Shown: piece by piece, positions 6,986 to 14,996 of the stretch
How positions within the stretch are numbered: position 1 is the first letter of the stretch
How the letters are laid out: each line of letters starts with the position of its first letter
Source of the DNA: Algoriphagus pacificus
Lineage (GTDB): Bacteria > Bacteroidota > Bacteroidia > Cytophagales > Cyclobacteriaceae
Direction: 5' to 3'
Length of the DNA: 64,000 nt
Assembly (NCBI RefSeq): GCF_017254845.1
Contig: NZ_JAFKCU010000009.1
Span: forward strand, 1 to 64,000
Position numbers and translations under genes: made by a program
The notes under the pieces: model-generated
Seen by the model: only the letters and a program-made list of their open reading frames with translations
Database searches by the model: none
What the model was told of the DNA's origin: nothing

Positions 6986-9964
6986 CTACCTATCCAGGCG
7001 AACACGAAGTCGTCGGGCGCGTTCACGAAATGCGGCTTCACCTCCTTCAAGGATGTCACAAACTGCTTTACGAATCGCAGCGTTTTCCAATCCGCCTGCT
7101 ACATAGCTTATTGGAGGAAGACCTCCCGATGGATGTGGGCCAGCTTCGGCAACTATGATCTGATCTGCATCAGTATTGATCACTAAGTTGGCATTGTGTG
7201 TCACCATAATCACTTGTCGTCTTTTCTTCGCTGAAATAAACAATGAAACCAGTTCATCAAAAACTGATTTCGGATCTAAATTCTCCTCTGGTTGGTCAAT
7301 GATAAGCGGTCTGTCATCTGAATCATCGAGAGCGAGATAGAGCAACAGCAACACAACGCCCCGGGTACCTGGCGAAAGCTTGCGTATGTCGACACCGTCG
7401 TAGGAAATCTCGTACCGGATCGTGATGTGATCCGTTCTAAACAACCAATGCGCAAACTGCTTGGTCCAATCACGATACTCAGTCTGTTGAGTCGGATTGA
7501 AAGGAGCATGCGAAAGAAGATCTTTCAAGTACTTGGCTGTGAAAGCTGTCATCGCTGCCTGTACTTCAGCCGCCGTGCCTATTTCCCAAACAGATTTGAG
7601 TGCTTCCGTCGCGGCAGAAATAAGTGAACCACGGCCATAAAATGGTCCGGCTTTGCGTCTATCGAGTAGCTCTTCTTCGGCAAACGAGCCCCAACTTTGC
7701 ACATCCGCTATCCTTCGGACAGAAAAACTTAGTTTTTTTAGCGTACCAGAAGACGCAGTGAGGCGTGCCATTAATGGTGCGTATAGATCAGCCAGTGCAT
7801 TCTGTTCGTTGTTTATCGCCTCAAAAATTCGAGCATACGAGCTATCCCGCTCTGACTGAAGTTCCCTCCGTCGTCCCGCGGCACCAATTGCGTCTTTGAG
7901 TCTAACTTCGAAAGTCTGAAGCGCCGAATTTTCCTGCGCTATACGGCTAGTTAGTGCTGTGTACTGATCACGGAGGATCTTATCTGCACTGATCAGCGCT
8001 TCAAGGCGGGTCATTTCTGCGACGATAAGCGTAAGCGGTAATGTCGAAAGATCAATATTATCTGGTATCAAGGAGATGTTTGGATCGCCAACTGGTACCG
8101 CTACGCCATTAATTTTGAGGATTTCATTATCGGCCCAATCAATATAAGAAGAAAGGCTTTTATCCACATCTCCCTTATAAATCAGAAGGAATTCTTCCCA
8201 CTGCTTTTGGTTAAGGCCGCTATTTGTATGTCGTGTCTGAGCTTGGCGTAGCATTTCTGGCGCCCCAGTGGCGCGCATACTCCGAACTTCGTCCTGAAGG
8301 GCGATGAACGATCTGCGTTGATTTCCTAAGGACTGAATCTTGTTGCGAAGCCTCTGCGCAGCCTCGCTAAGTTGGGTATGTCGTACGACCTGTGTTTCGG
8401 CACCTTTGATGAGAAGTTTCTTACGATCAGCTGAATAATCAGTAATCAACTTTTTCTTTTGTTCTACCAGTTTTGTCAAGGTGGCGACAAGGCTTTCTTT
8501 CTCAAACTCGGTCGCAATCCTATCTGATATGTCAGTAATTGACTCGGCCTCGCGTTCCTGAGCTTGCTTGAACCGCGAAGTCCGCTGATCCCTCAGCTCA
8601 GAGAAATCGAGGGCCCATTCACAATCGTCCTTCGAATGTGATTCAAAAATAACTCGCTCAATTTCATTAACCAGCCCATCGGAGATACCTTTTGCTGAGC
8701 AAAGCTCTTCGACAAATTGTTGTGAAAGATACCGAGCGCGAGGAAAGGACATAGGTCCATTCGCATCTCTACCGTCCAGCAAACGAGTAACTGTCACACC
8801 CCCTCCCCAAGTAAGTGTAGTGGTCGCGCCCACGATATGACTGCTTGCACGTGCTAAGAAGGAAGCGCTAATATTCTCGTTAACTCCACCCCAACCTGTA
8901 GGGGCTATTGCGTCACATCCGGCGGAAATCATATCGGCCAGAGCAGTCTTTCCAGAGCCTCGTGCACCAATTATGGCTACAAGTCCAGGATTGAGAGGTA
9001 TTTCAGGAGTAGTGACCCAATCCGCATTATCGATCTTGACATGCGAAATAACCTGAGAAGGCATTGCAGTTGTCGGGGGCTTCTCCCCTACATAGGCTCT
9101 GCTTCCTGGGTCGATGCATGCCTGTCTCAATGAATCAAATTCCAACGCTCCTTTGATCCACGAAAAGCGATTGTCAACAGGCTTACCCACGGACTTCAAC
9201 TCGTGAGAATCACTCCCATGGAGGCACGGCTTGCAACCGTCGTAGCGTGACCTTAGCTCATCAATGCTGACACTTTTCTGACCGATCCAAAATTCACGTT
9301 GAGCAATGCTACTTGAAAAAATGATGTGAGCAAACTTCTCAATTTCCTGACGGACGGTCACGTCAGCAGCCTGACGAACGCCGGATGTACCATCTCCAGT
9401 ACCGCCAGCAACGGCGATCAAAATATTCTTTTTCGCCCATTCACTTTCCCCTATAACCTTTCTAAGTTGATCGAAGTTTACCTTGAACTGAGTAGCCCCA
9501 AGCCTGAGCGCAGCTCCATCATCTATTATGGAAGAGTCTGCCCGCTTGCCAAGCTTAATCAGTTCCTCGGGGGTGCAGTCAAATCGATCATTAAAAGCGT
9601 TGAATTGTAACCTCTTCAAAATTCGATTTACCTCAGAAAGGTGTTTTGGATCTTCAGGACTAACCAAAAGATGTAAATTTACAAAACCCGTTTTCGCAGC
9701 TACATCAAGTCGCAGCTCGATATTCGGAAAGATCAGCGAAACACCAGGCAATCGTCCTGCTGCTTTGTGCTTGAGAAATTCCTCGTAGGTGCCGGTGACA
9801 TAATAGTCGGTGACAGCGATTACTTCGATTTTCGGCACCGATTCTTCTATGGTCGTGAGATAGGAATTCCAAGGATCTGCAGAACCAAACTGATTATTTA
9901 GGATTGTGCCAGGTGCATGGATGTGCGGCTCCCATCTATGCCATTCAGAACCTCGACTGATCAT
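6986..9964 (-). CDS. PHP-domain / SMC-type AAA ATPase (TrlF-like)
   Basis: Protein of 992 residues. The N-terminal ~280 residues form a PHP-type metal-dependent phosphoesterase domain, with HIH at residues 14-16, VTD at 51-53, NLHLLV with His98, and HGSDSHE at 249-255. A split SMC/Rad50-like ATPase follows: Walker A GARGSGKT (333-340), a coiled-coil-rich middle (about 440-720), ABC signature KLSPGTRG (about 862), Walker B LIIDQPEE (about 887) and switch His in VTHNAN (about 922). This is the layout of the TrlF family. The likely role is ATP-gated nuclease or phosphoesterase activity, probably in defence. The gene is clearly richer in GC than the AT-rich genes on both sides, which points to separate horizontal acquisition. 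It is intact, with start MISRGSEWH at 9964. Confidence 0.85.
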   Translation of the reverse strand: MISRGSEWHRWEPHIHAPGTILNNQFGSADPWNSYLTTIEESVPKIEVIAVTDYYVTGTYEEFLKHKAAGRLPGVSLIFPNIELRLDVAAKTGFVNLHLLVSPEDPKHLSEVNRILKRLQFNAFNDRFDCTPEELIKLGKRADSSIIDDGAALRLGATQFKVNFDQLRKVIGESEWAKKNILIAVAGGTGDGTSGVRQAADVTVRQEIEKFAHIIFSSSIAQREFWIGQKSVSIDELRSRYDGCKPCLHGSDSHELKSVGKPVDNRFSWIKGALEFDSLRQACIDPGSRAYVGEKPPTTAMPSQVISHVKIDNADWVTTPEIPLNPGLVAIIGARGSGKTALADMISAGCDAIAPTGWGGVNENISASFLARASSHIVGATTTLTWGGGVTVTRLLDGRDANGPMSFPRARYLSQQFVEELCSAKGISDGLVNEIERVIFESHSKDDCEWALDFSELRDQRTSRFKQAQEREAESITDISDRIATEFEKESLVATLTKLVEQKKKLITDYSADRKKLLIKGAETQVVRHTQLSEAAQRLRNKIQSLGNQRRSFIALQDEVRSMRATGAPEMLRQAQTRHTNSGLNQKQWEEFLLIYKGDVDKSLSSYIDWADNEILKINGVAVPVGDPNISLIPDNIDLSTLPLTLIVAEMTRLEALISADKILRDQYTALTSRIAQENSALQTFEVRLKDAIGAAGRRRELQSERDSSYARIFEAINNEQNALADLYAPLMARLTASSGTLKKLSFSVRRIADVQSWGSFAEEELLDRRKAGPFYGRGSLISAATEALKSVWEIGTAAEVQAAMTAFTAKYLKDLLSHAPFNPTQQTEYRDWTKQFAHWLFRTDHITIRYEISYDGVDIRKLSPGTRGVVLLLLYLALDDSDDRPLIIDQPEENLDPKSVFDELVSLFISAKKRRQVIMVTHNANLVINTDADQIIVAEAGPHPSGGLPPISYVAGGLENAAIRKAVCDILEGGEAAFRERARRLRVRLDR

Positions 9965-10045
9965 GTGTTTATAAACTTTTTTGGATTACATTTAAAACAA
10001 AGCGACTACTATAATTTTTCCATAATCAAAGTTATCCCTATCTAG

Positions 10046-10162
10046 GACAGTTCAAATATTTGTTTGAACATATTCGTTTGTGAAATCCCCTCCCTCGCCG
10101 TAGTCACATCGTTCCTGGAACTGGGTGAAGTTCGCCTGACCTACAAGCTGGTCCAAGGCTAA
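10046..10162 (+). pseudogene. Remnant C-terminal coding segment (related copy at 14418)
   Basis: A 38-codon open segment without a start ends in a stop. Its last part reads like genuine protein (PSLAVVTSFLELGEVRLTYK). The DNA at 10092-10130 resembles 14418-14460, where the same phrase is interrupted by a stop. I read both as decayed copies of one sequence on either side of the DUF2971-AbiE-phosphoesterase block. Confidence 0.35.
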
Positions 10163-10228
10163 AATCTTCCGCTGGAAGATTTCTTCAAGCCCTGTCCTAC
10201 CGAACATTTTTGACAATTTTTAATTGGT

Positions 10229-10310
10229 TTTACTACCTCCTCCCACCCTCCTCCTTAAAGAGGAGGCGCTTGGCTCTGCTCCAGATGGGGTTAAGGATAA
10301 GAAGTGAGTT
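10229..10310. repeat. Dispersed hairpin repeat
   Basis: A pyrimidine-rich then purine-rich palindrome (CCTCCTC-cttaaa-GAGGAGG, 10247-10266) is followed by GCGCTTGGCTCTGCTCCAG and ATGGGGTTAAGG. The composition differs from the AT-rich surroundings, and it has the form of a dispersed intergenic element. The gap 9965-10514 otherwise holds only the remnant at 10046 and the palindrome at 10373. Confidence 0.4.
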
Positions 10311-10372
10311 GGTCGGGTGTTTTCAATAACTAAAAGACATCTGCAAGAAAAGGAAAAAAAATATACGAGAAC

Positions 10373-10390
10373 ATACCTTGTACAGGGTAT
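10373..10390. promoter_or_regulatory. 18-bp palindrome, operator-like (sister of 14822-14839)
   Basis: ATACCTTGTACAGGGTAT is a palindrome with one T-G mismatch. It is followed by TTTT and closely matches the perfect 18-bp palindrome at 14822. Both lie in gene-free DNA next to accessory modules. A binding site for a dimeric regulator is the simplest reading. Confidence 0.35.
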
Positions 10391-10514
10391 TTTGGAGAAA
10401 CCGGATAAAATCACAGGTGATTTCAAGATTTTAACGTGAAAATAGTTGGGAATATCCGAGAATTAGAGACTGAGGGGAGGCTTTTTTACTTATTCATTCA
10501 GATCGATTTAGCTA

Positions 10515-11702
10515 TCAAAAAAAGAATTCAAGCATTCTTTTTTTTCCAAGTTCAGAGTTAGTTATGTTAGATATGTTTTGATAGATAATATTGTTTTCTT
10601 CGTTATTCACAGAATCAACATTGGCATTCCTGGCCTGTAGTTTGAAGCTACTGTCACTTTTTGTAGTTGCAATGACCTCAATATTCATCTTATCCGAAAT
10701 ATTAACTATGCTTTTCTTTATTCCATGATCAATTCTACATCCTAGATATATTTTCTTTATTTTTAAAAAAGGAATTGTTCTATTGATTTGAAAATATGAT
10801 TCGTTTAAATCAAGAATTATTCTCCATTCTTTTTCATAGCTCCAGAATGCTGACTTAGTTGTGTAAGTTCTGAGAATAGCTTTGCGTATCTTCTTACTGA
10901 TTTTCACGTCTTGTTGGAAATGATTTAATCTTAAAAGCTCGGCTGCAGGTATGGTAGGATTTTTTGCAGTGTAAGTTATAGGGTAAATAGCACATTTCAT
11001 TTCATTTTCATATTTTAATACGCTAAAGTCCAAATTATATTCAATACAAAAGCCTCTATGGTGGTCTGCATAATGTGACCACATTGTGGTGTTTTTCAAT
11101 AGTTCATCTTCACTTTTAAATGAAGAAAAACTAGATACACCAATTTCTATTGAGCTTAAATATTCTAGTGCAGATTTGTACTTGCGAACTGCATCAGCCT
11201 GAATGCTATTTAATACCCTAGCTAGCTTACGTTGTTTAGACTGTTTTATGGAAAAAAAAATTGATTCAAAACTCAATGATCGACTAGAAGTAGCCAAAAC
11301 CAAAGATTGATATTCGTCTAATGATATTCTGTCTTCACCCCCCTCCACATCTACTAAATCATCTTCCTTAAGTCTTTTTAATACATATGTTTCTTTAAAT
11401 AACTCATAGTTACTATTCAATGTGCAGTCAAATGGATCGTTAAAACTCTTTGGGTCAGACAAATAAATTGTAGAGTTGTATAGGTTGGATAAATTGAATG
11501 AACTTGGCGAACAGAACTTAAATAGAGATTTTGGCAGATGCTCTTCTTTATAATTATGAAGTTTACCTAATGTTTCAACTATACCTATTTCATCCAAACT
11601 ATCATAATATTCATTGATAAAATGTCTTGACCAATTTCCCGAATAATTTATACTTCTATAGTCTGTGTTTTTATATTTGGATGGTTTGTCGAATAATCCC
11701 AT
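10515..11702 (-). CDS. DUF2971 family protein
   Basis: Protein of 395 residues with the DUF2971 signature features: LFKFCSPSSFNLSNLYN near residue 60, LSDPKSFNDPFDC, WSHYADHHRGFCIEY in the middle, and WSYEKEWRIIL followed by IKKIYLGCRI towards the C terminus. The family has no established biochemical role but is often found in accessory and defence regions. It has no signal peptide or membrane segment. The gene is AT-rich and lies 77 bp downstream of the AbiEii-like toxin gene on the same strand, so read-through is possible. The last ~60 residues (Asn-rich, NVDSVNNEENNI) look like an unstructured tail. Confidence 0.8.
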   Translation of the reverse strand: MGLFDKPSKYKNTDYRSINYSGNWSRHFINEYYDSLDEIGIVETLGKLHNYKEEHLPKSLFKFCSPSSFNLSNLYNSTIYLSDPKSFNDPFDCTLNSNYELFKETYVLKRLKEDDLVDVEGGEDRISLDEYQSLVLATSSRSLSFESIFFSIKQSKQRKLARVLNSIQADAVRKYKSALEYLSSIEIGVSSFSSFKSEDELLKNTTMWSHYADHHRGFCIEYNLDFSVLKYENEMKCAIYPITYTAKNPTIPAAELLRLNHFQQDVKISKKIRKAILRTYTTKSAFWSYEKEWRIILDLNESYFQINRTIPFLKIKKIYLGCRIDHGIKKSIVNISDKMNIEVIATTKSDSSFKLQARNANVDSVNNEENNIIYQNISNITNSELGKKRMLEFFF

Positions 11703-11779
11703 AATTAAATTCTTTTGATAGAAACTTTAATGTTCTTCTCTCATTCTTATTCTTGTTTTTTTCTCGCATTTGCTAACCT

Positions 11780-12550
11780 TCAATCACTTATTCTGAATGA
11801 TTTTTTGAATTGCTCAAATACATCTTTCGGGACAATATTGCTTAACCCCATTTCCTTAAAAATGGCTTTGTCCGGTAATTCGACAGCTATCAATTCAGCA
11901 AACTCATTCACGTGAGCCTGAATTGTTTCTGGTAACTCAAATAGGGATTCAGATGTAAGCATTACTGTTAAACGAAATACATCTGCTTTATGCTTTCTCA
12001 ACTGCTTGGCATCTTCTTTACTACCGTTTTCAATCCTTTCCTTGATTTCCAAAAATGCCTTTGCTTTCAAACAAATTAATGCTTCAATACTGGCATGATG
12101 CAAGCCATCTTCCAGCTGACTATGATCAATCATGTAATTGTAATAGTCATCATTTAAAAGAATGGCAGATAGACTCGAAAGGTCATCACCAACAGGAATT
12201 GGGGTAAGGTGTGCGTCACCCTCTAAAACAATCATATCGGGAGTTCTTGAAAACAGTTCTATCTGGTGTGGAAAATCTTTATTCTCTGGATTTAAAAATC
12301 GGTAATACTCTCTTTCGTCATTACTTTTTTCCCTTTGCTTATACTTACCATCATTAATAAACTGCCAAAACTGCTTAACAAATTCTGAGTTTAGGGCTTC
12401 TACCACCAAAATGATGTCTATATCCTTGGTTGCTCTGGGAACAAAGCCCGCTTCGTCAATTATAATATCACAAGCCGTACCGCCAATTATCACATAATTT
12501 TTGGTGTACTGCTCAAAGTACTTTTTAAATATATCTAATCCTCTTACCAT
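11780..12550 (-). CDS. AbiEii-like nucleotidyltransferase toxin
   Basis: Protein of 256 residues with the minimal nucleotidyltransferase core: VIIGGTACDII (GG at 23-24) and the metal-binding TKDIDII (D43 and D45). A helical C-terminal part follows, with EALICLKAKAF typical of AbiEii/AbiGii-type NTases. Family members transfer nucleotides to tRNA or other targets and form type IV toxin-antitoxin systems with a winged-helix AbiEi partner. The start overlaps the end of the upstream gene by 7 nt, so the two are translationally coupled, antitoxin first, as expected. Its activity as a phage-abortive system is an inference from the pair. Confidence 0.8.
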   Translation of the reverse strand: MVRGLDIFKKYFEQYTKNYVIIGGTACDIIIDEAGFVPRATKDIDIILVVEALNSEFVKQFWQFINDGKYKQREKSNDEREYYRFLNPENKDFPHQIELFSRTPDMIVLEGDAHLTPIPVGDDLSSLSAILLNDDYYNYMIDHSQLEDGLHHASIEALICLKAKAFLEIKERIENGSKEDAKQLRKHKADVFRLTVMLTSESLFELPETIQAHVNEFAELIAVELPDKAIFKEMGLSNIVPKDVFEQFKKSFRISD

Positions 12551-13566
12551 ATATATTTCTCTAAAATTTGATCTAGTGCTATTTCAATTCGTTCATCTCT
12601 GCTGTCCTTCACACTCAGGTATAAAGAAAGCGGATCTACCACAGCTCTGTCATTTGGTAATTCGTCAACCAAAGTCAATGGGTTATATTTCCATACCTCT
12701 AAAGCATACCTACCTTCATAATCATTCGGATTCAACAATACATTGCTCTTTTGCAAACCATAAAAAACGGTTTTTTCAATAGCGAAATATTCCTGCCTGA
12801 TTGGGTTCAAATCGGTATATTCAGGCATAGCAGATGCATTGCTTTGCAACAAAAAAAGGTCTTTGGGCATTTCATCTACAAATACTGTTTTAAGGACAGG
12901 ATTTACAAGTAGGTTTTGCTCATGAGCTGTATACCATAGCTCATTTCTATCGCCTGTAAAACGAATAAACTTTTCCTTTTCACCCTCGACTTCTACCAAA
13001 TCGTGATATTTTAAATTTTCAATGGCATTGGTAATTGCCATTGGTGTATAGCCTAGTTTCTGTGCAATTTCTTTAAAGGGATGCTCTTCCAGTTTCCATT
13101 TTTGGAATCTATGGATGATATGGTAAATCAGTAAAAATTGCGCAGATGGAAGTAATGTATCATTTTTTTGCCGTGTCTTTGGATTTACAAAGCTTTCCCG
13201 CAAGTCAATCAGCAAATCAGGCATGTAAAGTTGCTTTCCAGGTACTACAAAGTTGATACCTTTTTCAATCAAGCGTTTCCGGTTGTATGCTTGAATTTTT
13301 TCCAAAACTATCACCACTTTTTGGTTAAGCAGTTGTTTTATTTGTTGAACCTGTTTCTCAGTTTGCTGAATGCTTAGTTCATCATTGTTTTTCAGTTCAG
13401 CCAAAATGATTTCTTTATTGAACAAGTCTGTGCGGTACAGCTTGTAAGTCTCGTTGATATACATAGGAAGCCTATCCAAATAGCTCTTGTCTAAGGAATA
13501 TGCCGTTGGCTGTATTCCCAGCGTTTCCTGTATGTATCGAAGTGTTGATTTCATTCCACCTTCCAT
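12544..13566 (-). CDS. AbiEi-like winged-helix antitoxin/regulator
   Basis: Protein of 340 residues, probably the antitoxin partner of the NTase directly downstream. An N-terminal region (QTEKQVQQIKQLLNQKVVIV) precedes a winged-helix segment in the middle (PFKEIAQKLGYTPMAITNAI, then LVEVEGEKEKFIRFTG), which fits a DNA-binding autorepressor. The C-terminal half (YFAIEKTVFYGL, YALEVWKYNPL, VDPLSLYLSV) matches the AbiEi-type C-terminal region in which a residual DPLSLYLSLKD-like motif recurs. The reading frame starts with MEGG; MKSTLRYIQ four codons in is an equally plausible start. Its stop overlaps the toxin start by 7 nt. Confidence 0.72.
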   Translation of the reverse strand: MEGGMKSTLRYIQETLGIQPTAYSLDKSYLDRLPMYINETYKLYRTDLFNKEIILAELKNNDELSIQQTEKQVQQIKQLLNQKVVIVLEKIQAYNRKRLIEKGINFVVPGKQLYMPDLLIDLRESFVNPKTRQKNDTLLPSAQFLLIYHIIHRFQKWKLEEHPFKEIAQKLGYTPMAITNAIENLKYHDLVEVEGEKEKFIRFTGDRNELWYTAHEQNLLVNPVLKTVFVDEMPKDLFLLQSNASAMPEYTDLNPIRQEYFAIEKTVFYGLQKSNVLLNPNDYEGRYALEVWKYNPLTLVDELPNDRAVVDPLSLYLSVKDSRDERIEIALDQILEKYIW

Positions 13567-13636
13567 AATAAAGCAAATTATGCCTGATAAATCTTATTGA
13601 TATATTGTGCAAATTAAGCTTTATTATTTTAAATTT

Positions 13637-14401
13637 TCATATTTCAATAACTTTACCCATTTCAAAAAGCTGATGCTCGTTTCGTTGTACATAACCCATC
13701 TGATTGGTTATGAGCCTGGTATTGCCAATCATGAACTCAGGGGTATTGGTATGATGATGTCCATACACCCAACAGGCAATTTCGGACGTTTCTATAAGGT
13801 CATGGAGTTCCACCGCAAAAGCTTCATTGAGTACATCGCCTTTATAGTGCTCAGGATAGTTGAAAAAAGTAGGGCAGTGATGGGTAAAAACGGCTTTTTG
13901 TCCTTTCTGATTTGTGCTTAGCTCATTTTGAATAAATGCCAAGCTCTCTGCATGCAACTGGTTGTATTGCTCAGCCGAAAAGCGAAAACCTTTGTTTTTA
14001 ATTAGATAAAAATCATTTAGGCTACGTTCAATCTGCCATTGGTAGGCAGGACTGATGTGACTCCAAAGGGTAGAAAAAATCAAGTTTACATTTTCATAAA
14101 TAATAGAAGTATTGTTCACCAAAAATACATTGCTGCGAATAGCTTCATGCAGCACGCCGCTTTTTTCAGCTATATCATAATGGTAGTATTCATGATTACC
14201 GGGCAACCAATAAGTGGTTTTAAAATTATCTGACACATAGCTGAAAAAATCCGTGTATTTATCAATTACGGCAAAAGGAACAATGTCCCCTGCCAAAACC
14301 AATACATCACCCACCGGTGGCAAAGGATGTTGCTTTAAGAATTCGTTATTAAAAGGAAATTCTAAATGAAGGTCGGAGAAGTATTGGAGTTTAATTGGCA
14401 T
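13637..14401 (-). CDS. Calcineurin-like metallophosphoesterase
   Basis: Protein of 254 residues with all five metallophosphoesterase blocks in order: FSDLHLEF, LAGDIVP, WLPGNHEYYHYD, VFTHHCPTFF and VYGHHHTNT. These are the ligands of the di-metal centre. It is cytosolic (no signal peptide). Its substrate is unknown; relatives act on nucleotides or nucleic acids, and small stand-alone ones often sit in mobile regions. It is transcribed towards the AbiE-like pair (gap 70 bp) and may belong to the same transcript. The start MPIKLQYFSD is the only good one. Confidence 0.88.
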   Translation of the reverse strand: MPIKLQYFSDLHLEFPFNNEFLKQHPLPPVGDVLVLAGDIVPFAVIDKYTDFFSYVSDNFKTTYWLPGNHEYYHYDIAEKSGVLHEAIRSNVFLVNNTSIIYENVNLIFSTLWSHISPAYQWQIERSLNDFYLIKNKGFRFSAEQYNQLHAESLAFIQNELSTNQKGQKAVFTHHCPTFFNYPEHYKGDVLNEAFAVELHDLIETSEIACWVYGHHHTNTPEFMIGNTRLITNQMGYVQRNEHQLFEMGKVIEI

Positions 14402-14417
14402 TAATTTTTTTATTAGC

Positions 14418-14460
14418 CCCTCTCGGTGTAGTCACATAGTCCTTGGTACTGGGTGGACAG
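14418..14460. repeat. Degenerate copy of the 10092-10130 segment
   Basis: The segment matches 10092-10130 at CCCTC, GTAGTCACAT, GT, CCT, GG and ACTGGGTG, with small indels, in the same orientation. Together the two copies bracket the DUF2971, AbiE-like and phosphoesterase genes. The rest of the 14402-14894 gap holds only the palindrome at 14822; I see no gene there. Confidence 0.35.
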
Positions 14461-14821
14461 GCTCTCACAATACTGAGGGACTGACTCTTTAGGAGAAGGT
14501 GATCGATCCTTCTGGGAATTGATATCAATGATTAAAGAAATAAGTTGGTTGTTACTCTTTCAAAAAAGAGGTTACACCTTTTAAAAGTATCAGAGAACCC
14601 TCTCATTTTATCAAAAATTTCAGGCAATTTTTAAATCTAACTTTCTTCATTTCGCAGTTTGCGATTTGCAAACAAAGAACAAATTCTCAAAATGCAAAGT
14701 ACAGCTTTATAAAAAAACAAACGGTAGTTACCCCCGAACTACTGGGCCATAGTCTTACTTTTTAGTACGAAACTTGAAAGACCTCCAAAGATAGATTGCC
14801 AACTACTGACAAACAGCAAAA

Positions 14822-14839
14822 ATACCCTATATAGGGTAT
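14822..14839. promoter_or_regulatory. Perfect 18-bp palindrome upstream of the cas operon
   Basis: ATACCCTATATAGGGTAT is followed by a run of nine T. It lies 55 bp before a mini-ORF and 157 bp before cas8. It could be an operator for cas expression or a short terminator insulating the cas operon from upstream transcription. The T-run favours a terminator; the near-identical site at 10373, with only four T, favours a protein-binding site. Confidence 0.4.
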
Positions 14840-14894
14840 TTTTTTTTGATTCGAAATGTTTAGGTTGACTGGTGAATTAAAACAAGGGACTATA

Positions 14895-14978
14895 ATGCTG
14901 GGAACATTAAGCAAAATCGGTGAACAACTATTGGAAGGGAAGGGGATTTGGGCAGAACCGTATCATTTTACCATTTGA
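14895..14978 (+). CDS. 27-residue mini-ORF resembling a Cas8b N terminus
   Basis: ATG to TGA, 27 residues, beginning MLGTLSKIGEQLLEGKG. This looks like the first residues of the TM1802-type Cas8b family, whose members begin with a similar MLxxLxxIGxQLxxGR pattern (recalled from family knowledge, not searched). It ends 18 bp before the real cas8 start. It may be a truncated remnant of a replaced cas8 gene or a leader peptide of the operon. Confidence 0.35.
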   Translation: MLGTLSKIGEQLLEGKGIWAEPYHFTI

Positions 14979-14996
14979 CCTCTCAAATCAACCAAT

